Positions 32,068 through 38,884 of a DNA stretch of 38,884 nt are shown here, in pieces. Below the pieces are notes generated by a model that saw only the letters and a program-made list of their open reading frames with translations, was not told where the DNA came from and ran no database searches. Source of the DNA: Lachnospiraceae bacterium (GTDB lineage Bacteria; Bacillota; Clostridia; Lachnospirales; Lachnospiraceae); contig JAHAYJ010000125.1 of NCBI GenBank assembly GCA_018384375.1, positions 1 to 38,884 of the forward strand. Reading direction: 5' to 3'. Made by a program: the position numbers and the translations under genes. Within the stretch, counting starts at the first letter, position 1. Each line of letters opens with the position of its first letter.

Positions 32068-33060
32068 TTAATTCTCTTTTATTGTTAAGAGCAGGAGCTC
32101 CATTGTTAAATCAAAATTGACATTTGCGGAAAGTCTCTGTTTTGACTTGTCCAACGCGTCAATTATTCTTTCAATTCCTTCATAAGTACTCTTATCTGCT
32201 ACCTTTCTAATATACTGTATTTCTTCTCTGAAAATCAAGTCATTTGCGTCATGAGTCGCCTTGAACATAAGCACATCCCGATACCAGATCGAAAGGATAT
32301 CCAGGTAATCATTTACATCAAATTTATATTCATTGATTTTTTTAATAGCAGCAACGATTTCATTTATCTCCATCTCGCCGATATATTTCAGGAGTGTGAT
32401 CGCCTCTTCCTTTACCTTATCAAACTCTTCACTGTTTGCAAGCATTCTTGCCTTCCCTACATTACCTCTTGCAAAAGCGGTGCAAATATCTGCTTTATAG
32501 CTGGGAATCTCCATGTTTTCCATCAGGAACTTTTTAATCTGCTCATCCCTTACGGGCTTCATATTCAGCAAAACACATCTGCTTAAAATCGTGGGGAGTA
32601 ATGAATTCACATTCGTGGTCAATATCAAAATGACTGCATATTCAGGCGGCTCCTCAAGTGTTTTCAAAAGGGCATTCTGAGCCTGAACCGTCATTTTTTC
32701 CCCTTCATTCATAATATATATTTTTTTAGGGCCGCTATATGGCTTAATTGCAATATCTCCATTAATCTGGCTACGAATATCATCAACACTAATCGTATTG
32801 GGCTTTTCATGTGTGATAAAGACAATATCAGGATGATTTCCACTCAACGCCTGTTTGCAGGAATGGCATTCATGACAAGGCTCTATTCCCTGTCTGTTTT
32901 CACATTGCAATGCCATTGCAAATATTTTTGCAATAAATTCCTTTCCGGAGCTTCTCTCCCCATTAATAATATACGCATGGGAAATTTTATTTGTAGTAAG
33001 CGCATTATAAAGGTGCTCTTTTAACTGCTCCTGCCCCACGATATCATCAAACCTACTCAT
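32068..33060 (-). CDS. holB: DNA polymerase III delta' subunit
   Basis: The 330-residue clamp-loader subunit starts MSRFDDIVGQEQLKEHLYNAL, has a P-loop-like GERSSGKEFIAK, a zinc-ribbon CHECHSC, and MTVQAQNALLKTLEEPPEYAVILILTTNVNSLLPTILSRC, the delta'/gamma sensor region. The start at 33060 has GGAGGGG upstream. It lies 74 bases after yaaR and precedes ricT, as in Bacillus yaaR-holB-yaaT. Confidence 0.95.
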   Translation of the reverse strand: MSRFDDIVGQEQLKEHLYNALTTNKISHAYIINGERSSGKEFIAKIFAMALQCENRQGIEPCHECHSCKQALSGNHPDIVFITHEKPNTISVDDIRSQINGDIAIKPYSGPKKIYIMNEGEKMTVQAQNALLKTLEEPPEYAVILILTTNVNSLLPTILSRCVLLNMKPVRDEQIKKFLMENMEIPSYKADICTAFARGNVGKARMLANSEEFDKVKEEAITLLKYIGEMEINEIVAAIKKINEYKFDVNDYLDILSIWYRDVLMFKATHDANDLIFREEIQYIRKVADKSTYEGIERIIDALDKSKQRLSANVNFDLTMELLLLTIKEN

Positions 33061-33134
33061 ATATGTACCCCTCCATCCCATACCGGTTAATACTGCTCTG
33101 TCTAAAGGCTCCATGTCAGAGCTGACTGCTGTTC

Positions 33135-33575
33135 TTAAGTAAGAATATCCAACAGCAACCCCCTGATTTCTCCTATCTTAGACAGGATTACAAGGTGATC
33201 CTGCTCATCCTTCATTAACTCCTTAGCCAGTTCATCCAGATTTTCATCTACCAGACGGATTATTCCATAAACCCTGTGTCTTCCCTTCCGGTCCAGGAAA
33301 TTTTCACGACTGAAAGAGTGGGAGCGACTGACAATCTCATTCATAAATTCCTTAATCAGTCCTCGATACCTTTTCATATCCTTGATATCCCGTTTCTTGG
33401 CAAGCTTATCCCCCTGCATGGTAATTTCCTCCATCAGGGTTCCCAGCCTTGCCTGTAGTTCCTGCTCCTCAATGTGGCTGACCAGCGTAAACTTAAAATT
33501 TCCATCTGTCTCTCTAGCCGGTGCTGTTGCCTCCGGCTGTGCAACCGGCATAGTCTGATTTACTTTAATATCCAA
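33135..33575 (-). CDS. YaaR/DUF327 family protein
   Basis: The 146-residue, highly charged helical protein matches the YaaR family (DUF327): [44 protein letters not shown] and [10 protein letters not shown]-like [27 protein letters not shown]. Function unknown, position before holB conserved. The start is TTG at 33575, eight bases after AGGAGG; an in-frame GTG three codons upstream overlaps the Shine-Dalgarno and is rejected. Confidence 0.88.
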   Translation of the reverse strand: MDIKVNQTMPVAQPEATAPARETDGNFKFTLVSHIEEQELQARLGTLMEEITMQGDKLAKKRDIKDMKRYRGLIKEFMNEIVSRSHSFSRENFLDRKGRHRVYGIIRLVDENLDELAKELMKDEQDHLVILSKIGEIRGLLLDILT

Positions 33576-33598
33576 GCTGGTCACCTCCTTTTTCTTCC

Positions 33599-34186
33599 CT
33601 ACAGTTCTTTTAGAACATACTCCTTAATATCTGCAATACATCTTTCAAGATCGTCATTCATAAATCTTTTATCAATACCGGCTTCCGCTATTTTTTCTTC
33701 CGAAAAATCCTCCGCATCTGCAAGATACCGCCTGCACATTTCCTGATAGCGGGGATTTTCCTGTTTGCGCTCACGATCCAGGGCTCTCTGAAGCCTTACG
33801 CCGTCATTAAGCTCCAGCAGGATCGGCAAAACCTTCTCCTTACCAAAATAATCTGCCGTTTTTACATAAGACTCCAGCGTGCCAATAATCAGATAATTAT
33901 TTTCTCTTAAATCAATTTCTCCATCATCCACAGTAAAATAACGCCATAAGCCATGATATGTATGGTAAGCACGGGACTCAATCACCTTTCCCTGCTTTAC
34001 CAATAACTCATAACCTTCATCATCTGTAAAATGATATTCCTTCCCTTCACTCTCTCCCAAACGTATTGGTCTTGTGGTATAAGGAACTACCCGTTTCAGC
34101 TCCAGCTGTTTCCATTCCATAAGCTTTCTGTAAACAGTATCCTTTCCTGTGGAGCTCTTTCCCATTAAGTATAACATTTTTCCCAT
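33599..34186 (-). CDS. Guanylate-kinase-like P-loop kinase
   Basis: The 195-residue protein has a P-loop [13 protein letters not shown] (9-16), the GMP-binding pattern [21 protein letters not shown] and a lid with [23 protein letters not shown]. Canonical Gmk has GPSGVGKGT in the P-loop and SATTRPPRPGE; here GKSSTGKDT is distinct. It may be a second guanylate kinase or a related kinase rather than the housekeeping Gmk. Bacillus has thymidylate kinase (tmk) in this position between yaaO and yaaR. It begins five bases after the pyruvate kinase stop with GAGG upstream. Confidence 0.8.
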   Translation of the reverse strand: MGKMLYLMGKSSTGKDTVYRKLMEWKQLELKRVVPYTTRPIRLGESEGKEYHFTDDEGYELLVKQGKVIESRAYHTYHGLWRYFTVDDGEIDLRENNYLIIGTLESYVKTADYFGKEKVLPILLELNDGVRLQRALDRERKQENPRYQEMCRRYLADAEDFSEEKIAEAGIDKRFMNDDLERCIADIKEYVLKEL

Positions 34187-34191
34187 ATAAA

Positions 34192-35604
34192 TTAAACCTC
34201 AACAACACGTAACATGTTGGTTTTTCCTGAAACTCCCAGAGGCATACCAGCTGTTAGCACAACCTTGTCCCCCTTCTTTATATAGCCGGCCTCTTCTGCA
34301 GCATGTACTGCCACGTCAAACAGGTCATCTGTCGTATTCTCTCTGGCAATCCAAATCGGTGTAACTCCCCAGGATAAGCTGAGCTGTCTGCATATTCTAG
34401 GACTGACACTACATGCAATAATCGGGCAGCTGGGTTTGTATCTGGAAATCATTCCCGCGGTAAACCCGGAAATGGTAACCGTAATAATTGCTGCTGCTTT
34501 CAAATCCATTGCTGTCGTACAGGTTGCATGAGAAATTGCTGTTGTCACATCAAAATTATCAATGTGCTCTCTTCTCTTCATTCTTCCATTATAATCAATG
34601 TCCTGTTCTGATCTTTCCGCAATTCTTGCCATTGTCCTGACAGCTTCTACCGGATATGCTCCTGCTGCAGTTTCTCCCGAAAGCATAATTGCGGTCGTTC
34701 CATCATAGATTGCATTGGCAATATCAGTTGTCTCCGCCCTCGTCGGTCTTGGATTCTTTATCATGGATTCCAGCATCTGGGTTGCTGTAATTACATGCTT
34801 TCCCTGTGCCTCAGCCATCTTGATCATCTGCTTTTGCACTACAGGAACCTCTTCCATTGGAATTTCTACTCCCAGGTCACCTCTTGCAACCATAATTCCA
34901 TCCGATACCGTCAGAATATCCTCAAGATTTCGGATCCCCTGCATGCTTTCTATTTTAGCAATTATTTTCATATGGCTTCCATGCTCGTCGAGTATTTTTC
35001 TGACTTCCAGAATATCTTCCCTGCATCTTACAAAGGATGCAGCAATAAAGTCAAATCCCATATCGCACCCGAACATAATATCACTTCTGTCAACATCACT
35101 GATGTAGGGCATGGACAACTCTGCTCCGGGTACATTAACTCCCTTATGGTTGGAAATCGGTCCACCATTTATTACTGTACATAATATATCGGTATCTTCT
35201 ATTGCATCCACAACCATTTCAATCAATCCATCATCAATTAAAATAGTTGTTCCGACAGATATATCATTTACTAAATTTTTATAGGAAATCGACACCTTTT
35301 CATTTGTTCCGAGAATTTCTTCTGTCGTAAGAATAAACTTCTGCCCACTTACCAGTTCTGTCTTTCCGCCTTCTATATCCTTTAATCGAATTTCCGGCCC
35401 TTTCGTATCCAACAGTGTTGCAACAGGCAACCCTAATTCATTACTTACCTTGATCACTCTGTCAAACTTCTTCTTATGTTCCTCGTGTGTCCCATGTGAA
35501 AAATTAAAACGTGCCACATTCATTCCTGCAAGCATCAGTTCTCTTAATTTTTCTTCACTTTCACTGGACGGTCCAATGGTACAGATAATTTTGGTCTTAC
35601 GCAT
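34192..35604 (-). CDS. pyk: Pyruvate kinase
   Basis: The 470-residue enzyme converts phosphoenolpyruvate and ADP to pyruvate and ATP. The N-terminus MRKTKIICTIGPSSESEEKLRELMLAGMNVARFNFSHG, the PK signature IAKIESMQG and VEIPMEEVPVVQKQMI, and the MLSGETAAGAYPVEAV stretch are classical. It ends after the allosteric C domain and lacks the PEP-utiliser extension seen in Bacillus pyruvate kinase (585 residues). AGGAGAAAATAAAT precedes the ATG. It follows the decarboxylase in the same run. Confidence 0.97.
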   Translation of the reverse strand: MRKTKIICTIGPSSESEEKLRELMLAGMNVARFNFSHGTHEEHKKKFDRVIKVSNELGLPVATLLDTKGPEIRLKDIEGGKTELVSGQKFILTTEEILGTNEKVSISYKNLVNDISVGTTILIDDGLIEMVVDAIEDTDILCTVINGGPISNHKGVNVPGAELSMPYISDVDRSDIMFGCDMGFDFIAASFVRCREDILEVRKILDEHGSHMKIIAKIESMQGIRNLEDILTVSDGIMVARGDLGVEIPMEEVPVVQKQMIKMAEAQGKHVITATQMLESMIKNPRPTRAETTDIANAIYDGTTAIMLSGETAAGAYPVEAVRTMARIAERSEQDIDYNGRMKRREHIDNFDVTTAISHATCTTAMDLKAAAIITVTISGFTAGMISRYKPSCPIIACSVSPRICRQLSLSWGVTPIWIARENTTDDLFDVAVHAAEEAGYIKKGDKVVLTAGMPLGVSGKTNMLRVVEV

Positions 35605-35626
35605 ATTTATTTTCTCCTTAATTATG

Positions 35627-37051
35627 CTATATATTTATTACCTTTAACTCCTGATGTTCTATCCCCTGAACGGTATACCCATTTTTTTGATAATCTTCCA
35701 TCAAATCTAAAATCTGTTTACTGATCACTTCTCCGGGTACCAAAATGGGGATTCCTGGCGGATATAAATTTACGAATTCGGCGACAATTCTGTTTTTTGC
35801 ATCCTTGGCATTTATTCTTTCATATGCTAAATGATAAGCATCACATAATTCCATGCTTTTCTCAGGCCGAATATTCAGCATCGGCGAAACAATTTGTTTG
35901 GCAGGCATATCCGATAAACTCTGATCTATTTCCTGCAAGGCTGTGAGCAAACGATTTATCCCCTTTTCTGTATCCATCATTGATAAAATAGCAATTACAT
36001 AGCTTCCGGCTGCCATTTCCATTTGCAAATGATATTTCTTTCTCAAAACTTCATGCAATACCTTCCCTGTAAGGGAAGTATTTTTCACAGATATAATCAG
36101 TTTTCCCGGTTCTGTTAACGGACATACTCTAATATGGCAAAAGTTTTTTGCTTTTTCTTCTATTTTTAATCTCAAATTTAATAGTTCGTCCAGTCTCTGA
36201 AAGCCACTTTCCGTAACAAACTGCATTGCCTCATCAATTCCTGCCATCAAAAGATAAGAGGGACTGCTGCTCTGGTAAATTCGCAAATACTTCGTTAACA
36301 TTTCTCTGTCTATCAGATTACCGTTTCTGTGAAGCAACGCTGTCTGTGTAGGTGCAGAAAGTGTTTTGTGGACACTGTGAATTACAATATCCGCACCCTG
36401 TCGCACTGCATTTTCCGGATAAGCCGGGTGAAAACCGAAATGTGCTCCATGTGCCTGATCTACAATTAACGGTATCCCATAATGATGAACCACATCCGCA
36501 ATTTCTACCACATCAGATACAATACCATCGTAAGTAGGCGAAGTAATGACTACTCCTGCTATCTTCTTATTAGCATCAGCTGCTTCAATTGTTTCATCAC
36601 GCAAAATGGATTTAATTTCACGGTCTATTTGAACAGCTTTGACTTCTCCTGCAATATCATATTCCTCATAAATTTCGGGATATACATAATGAAGCCTCAT
36701 GCGATTTAAAAAAGCCGCATGATATACGGCTTTGTGACAGTTTCTTGCTATAATAAGTCTTTTATCCGCTCCGGCCACTGCCGAAATCGCACTCAAAATT
36801 CCTGATGTACTTCCGTTAACCAGATAGAAGGTCTCTTCGGACTGGTAAAGACTTGCTGCCCGCTCCTGTGCATCCTTAATAATGGATTCTGGCTGATGAA
36901 GATTATCAAAACCATCTATTTCCGTAATGTCCAGACTGTAAAACTCTGATAGTGGACCGCTATGGGGATTTCTCTTATGCCCCGGCATATGGAAAGGATA
37001 CATTTCACTATCACTATATTCTTTTAAATAATCATACAGTGTTCTTTTCAT
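35627..37051 (-). CDS. Orn/Lys/Arg decarboxylase family (YaaO-like)
   Basis: The 474-residue fold-type I PLP protein has MYPFHMPGHKRNP, LDITEIDGFDNLHQPESIIKDAQE, FYLVNGSTSGILSAISAV, LIVDQAHGAHFGF and IHSVHKTLSAPTQTALLHR, with the PLP Lys in SVHKTL. This is the group I decarboxylase family, including Bacillus SpeA (arginine) and YaaO. Which amino acid it uses cannot be told. The stop of the HD gene and this ATG overlap by one base (TAATG). In Bacillus yaaO also sits just upstream of the tmk-yaaQ-yaaR-holB genes, supporting a YaaO-type assignment. Confidence 0.88.
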   Translation of the reverse strand: MKRTLYDYLKEYSDSEMYPFHMPGHKRNPHSGPLSEFYSLDITEIDGFDNLHQPESIIKDAQERAASLYQSEETFYLVNGSTSGILSAISAVAGADKRLIIARNCHKAVYHAAFLNRMRLHYVYPEIYEEYDIAGEVKAVQIDREIKSILRDETIEAADANKKIAGVVITSPTYDGIVSDVVEIADVVHHYGIPLIVDQAHGAHFGFHPAYPENAVRQGADIVIHSVHKTLSAPTQTALLHRNGNLIDREMLTKYLRIYQSSSPSYLLMAGIDEAMQFVTESGFQRLDELLNLRLKIEEKAKNFCHIRVCPLTEPGKLIISVKNTSLTGKVLHEVLRKKYHLQMEMAAGSYVIAILSMMDTEKGINRLLTALQEIDQSLSDMPAKQIVSPMLNIRPEKSMELCDAYHLAYERINAKDAKNRIVAEFVNLYPPGIPILVPGEVISKQILDLMEDYQKNGYTVQGIEHQELKVINI

Positions 37052-37581
37052 TAAATTGCCCTTACCCCTGCTCCTCTATGCAGCTTAAGTGTTTCAAGCA
37101 GCGAACAATATTTATCTGCCGTCGTTACAATCCATGCCTCTCTGCAGAGAGGTGGAACCACCGTAAGCGGCCACATATGCTTTTTAATAATATCCTTTTC
37201 ACGCAAAGTCAATTCATATTCCATACTTGCATTTCTAAGAGCAATACCCGGATGATAAAATCCGTGAAGCCTCTGATAGTTTTCTCTGCTCTTGTCATGC
37301 CAGTCATAAAGGAAATAGTCATGTAATAATGCTCCTCTGACCATTTCTCTCTCATTACACGGAATTCTTAAAAATTTACTGATCGCAATACTTTTTTCTG
37401 CCACATCAATGCAATGTCTGTGGACAGGCATTGTTCCGTGTTGAATATAATTTTTTGTACTGCGGAAATTCTCCGATTTTAAGATATCAGAAGCATGCTC
37501 TCTAAGAAGCCTATAAAGCTGTCTTCTTTTCTCATATCTCTTTCTGATTCTATCCAGATTATTTGCATGTCTTTCCTTCAT
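37051..37581 (-). CDS. HD-domain protein (putative phosphohydrolase)
   Basis: The 176-residue protein has a basic N-terminal helix and an HD domain: His54/His56 in MPVHRHCIDVAEKS, the HD pair 87-88 in GALLHDYFLYDW, and further metal-binding candidates in HDKSRENYQRLHGFYHPG and KKHMWPLT. The metal site suggests a phosphohydrolase; the substrate is unknown. It heads the ten-gene run, coupled to the decarboxylase by TAATG. AAAGGAAAG precedes the ATG. The promoter is at 37626-37654. Confidence 0.82.
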   Translation of the reverse strand: MKERHANNLDRIRKRYEKRRQLYRLLREHASDILKSENFRSTKNYIQHGTMPVHRHCIDVAEKSIAISKFLRIPCNEREMVRGALLHDYFLYDWHDKSRENYQRLHGFYHPGIALRNASMEYELTLREKDIIKKHMWPLTVVPPLCREAWIVTTADKYCSLLETLKLHRGAGVRAI

Positions 37582-37623
37582 ATTGCTTTCCTTTCAATAT
37601 GTGCAGACTCTATTCAGCCTACA

Positions 37624-37654
37624 GTTATATATTTTAACATATATAACGATTCAA
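37624..37654 (-). promoter_or_regulatory. Promoter of the ten-gene run, with overlapping palindrome
   Basis: Minus-strand TTGAAT (37649-37654), 17-bp spacer, TATATA (37626-37631), 45 bases ahead of the HD gene start. A perfect inverted repeat GTTATATAT-N6-ATATATAAC (37624-37647) covers the -10 and most of the spacer, a position suited to a repressor operator. AT-rich palindromes also arise by chance, so the operator is inferred. Confidence 0.55.
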
Positions 37655-37697
37655 ATACACCAGATATCTTAAAAACAGATAAAAATTAACATAAAAT

Positions 37698-38072
37698 TTA
37701 CATATCAACAGAAGAAACCATAATCACAGATACATCTGTCATTCTATTCTGGCTTATATCTCCATCAAACACTATCTTGATTTTCTGTCCCTGCTCAATT
37801 GTGCTATCTTCTCCTGAATAAATTACTGTTTCAGGTGCAAAATTAAAATATAGTATATGCCCATCTGCAGTTTTCATAGAAAGACTGGTTTTATCAAGCT
37901 CACAAAGAGTTCCCTCCAATATGTAATATCCTTCCTCCGTAAATGTTGCATTTCCTGTATCCACTATTATTTGATCATTATTTGGGCTTGTGATCCCGGC
38001 AATGTCAGCGCAGCCAATAGCAGAACATGCAATAAAAGCGCACAGCATAGATAATAACACTAATTTTTTCAT
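37698..38072 (-). CDS. Small lipoprotein with beta-rich domain
   Basis: The 124-residue protein has a lipoprotein signal (SAIGC, lipidated Cys21) and a short beta-rich domain at about 45-120: GYYILEGTLCELDKTSLSMKTADGHILYFNF then GQKIKIVFDGDI. I do not recognise a family. The succession GTL, LSM.T.DG and a closing strand after a Gly recalls the repeats of the exported protein at 168-1244, so both may use the same OB-like beta fold. GGAGGAAAATTT precedes the ATG. A promoter candidate is at 38105-38132. Confidence 0.72.
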   Translation of the reverse strand: MKKLVLLSMLCAFIACSAIGCADIAGITSPNNDQIIVDTGNATFTEEGYYILEGTLCELDKTSLSMKTADGHILYFNFAPETVIYSGEDSTIEQGQKIKIVFDGDISQNRMTDVSVIMVSSVDM

Positions 38073-38104
38073 AAATTTTCCTCCACTAAATCATTTTACA
38101 AAAT

Positions 38105-38132
38105 ACTATAAAGTCAATAAAAAAGCAAGCAA
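38105..38132 (-). promoter_or_regulatory. Promoter candidate of the small lipoprotein
   Basis: Minus-strand TTGCTT (38127-38132), 16-bp spacer, TATAGT (38105-38110). The start would be near 38098, about 26 nt before the lipoprotein ATG. The rest of the 171-base gap up to tRNA-Lys shows no convincing terminator for the tRNA array. Confidence 0.4.
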
Positions 38133-38243
38133 TCCGTTTATACAGGCATTCATAGATTTTAAACAGGTGTTTTCCTTTGTTGAAGAGATTGACAGAATGT
38201 TTAATGATAATATTTAGCAGATAAAAAGAATAAAACCATAAAA

Positions 38244-38316
38244 TGAAGCACGGGGGATTCGAACCCCCGACAACCTGATTAAAAGTCAGGTGCTCTACCG
38301 ACTGAGCTAGTGCTCC
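38244..38316 (-). tRNA. tRNA-Lys (anticodon UUU)
   Basis: Acceptor GGAGCAC/GTGCTTC (one G-T pair), anticodon loop CTTTTAA giving UUU, T arm GGGGGTTCGAATCCCCC, discriminator A. No encoded CCA. It is the last gene of the minus-strand array. Confidence 0.94.
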
Positions 38317-38378
38317 ATAATAATAAGTATGCCCAGCTTTACTTTTTCTATATCAAAGTAATTTCTGGCATAACAAAA

Positions 38379-38451
<73 letters not shown>

Positions 38452-38457
38452 ATTGAG

Positions 38458-38531
38458 TAGCGGGGACAGGATTTGAACCTATGACCTTCGGGTTATGAGC
38501 CCGACGAGCTTCCAGACTGCTCCACCCCGCG
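38458..38531 (-). tRNA. Initiator tRNA-fMet (anticodon CAU)
   Basis: Anticodon stem-loop TCGGG-CTCATAA-CCCGA has the three G-C pairs that mark initiator tRNA, and C1 is unpaired with position 72 (C opposite U), which blocks elongator use. Anticodon CAU. No encoded CCA. Confidence 0.92.
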
Positions 38532-38558
38532 CTATTTAATTTTTTGCCTCTCGGCTAA

Positions 38559-38640
38559 TGGATGGAGGTGGATTCGAACCACCGAAGCAATTTGCAGCAG
38601 ATTTACAGTCTGTCCCCTTTGGCCACTCGGGAATCCATCC
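38559..38640 (-). tRNA. tRNA-Tyr (anticodon GUA)
   Basis: Acceptor GGATGGA/TCCATCC, anticodon loop CTGTAAA giving GUA, and a long class II variable arm. Discriminator A. No encoded CCA. Confidence 0.93.
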
Positions 38641-38659
38641 ATATGATATTTCTATCAAA

Positions 38660-38732
38660 AGCCGATGATCGGACTCGAACCGATAACCTGCTGATTACAA
38701 ATCAGCTGCTCTGCCAATTGAGCCACATCGGC
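38660..38732 (-). tRNA. tRNA-Thr (anticodon UGU)
   Basis: Acceptor GCCGATG/CATCGGC, anticodon loop TTTGTAA giving UGU, T arm ATCGGTTCGAGTCCGAT, discriminator U. No encoded CCA. Confidence 0.93.
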
Positions 38733-38759
38733 AATTAACCATTCCATTATCGGAATAAA

Positions 38760-38832
38760 TGGGACCTATAGGGCTCGAACCTATGACCCTCTGCTTGTAA
38801 GGCAGATGCTCTCCCAGCTGAGCTAAGATCCC
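38760..38832 (-). tRNA. tRNA-Val (anticodon UAC)
   Basis: Acceptor GGGATCT/AGGTCCC (with one G-T), anticodon loop CTTACAA giving UAC, T arm ATAGGTTCGAGCCCTAT, discriminator A. No encoded CCA. Confidence 0.93.
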
Positions 38833-38855
38833 AAATGTTTGAATTTTATGAAAAA

Positions 38856-38884
38856 CGACCCGGATGGGATTCGAACCCACGACC
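38856..38884 (-). tRNA. 3' part of a tRNA, probably tRNA-Asp, cut by the window edge
   Basis: T arm GTGGG-TTCGAAT-CCCAT, acceptor 3' strand CCGGGTC and discriminator G are present; the anticodon is beyond the edge. Discriminator G with GGTCGTGGGTTCGAATCCC ahead of CCGGGTC fits Clostridial tRNA-Asp. No CCA is encoded. Confidence 0.6.

Overview
The window looks like a chromosomal segment of a low-to-moderate GC, spore-forming Clostridia member, most likely Lachnospiraceae. Reasons: tRNA genes without encoded CCA, strong AGGAGG ribosome sites with several TTG/GTG starts, type III glutamine synthetases, a DUF4860 pilin-like cluster, and Bacillus-like gene order (ireB-ruvX-DUF1292 and yaaO-yaaR-holB-yaaT-rsmI). 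I see no insertion sequence, prophage or CRISPR array. Genus-level assignment is inference.

Layout. 1-2450: an exported four-repeat protein, tRNA-Gln with a strong promoter, and a DUF1905 plus C39-like protease gene preceded by a textbook CcpA (cre) site. 2487-14214 (minus): mtaB, then ireB, ruvX, DUF1292, a Fur regulator, RNase J, a YlbF-family protein, a miniature MltG-like protein, trmR, trhP and the second of two type III glutamine synthetases; a terminator separates this run from the first glutamine synthetase. 14248-14585: a small HPr-like gene lacking the phospho-histidine region. 14605-18827 (minus): prmA, rsmE, iscS, thiI, i.e. ribosome and tRNA modification with sulfur delivery. 18926-20951 (plus): nudC and an MFS transporter. 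20981-22643 (minus): spmA and an aldo/keto reductase.

22759-26568 (plus) is the least ordinary part: a transglutaminase-fold lipoprotein, a type II secretion F protein, two small membrane-anchored proteins, a prepilin and a third membrane-anchored protein, with no ATPase or prepilin peptidase in view. It runs convergently into a class B sortase, next to a CAP-domain secreted protein whose promoter carries three AGTACT palindromes exactly 25 bp apart. 

28165-37581 (minus) is a tight ten-gene run: HD protein, Orn/Lys/Arg decarboxylase, pyruvate kinase, a guanylate-kinase-like protein (in the place thymidylate kinase has in Bacillus), YaaR, HolB, RicT, TrmN6-like methyltransferase, a DUF4015 lipoprotein and RsmI, behind a promoter overlapped by a perfect palindrome. 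The right end holds a small lipoprotein and a minus-strand tRNA array (transcribed Asp-Val-Thr-Tyr-fMet-Phe-Lys). No gene-free stretch exceeds about 300 bases.
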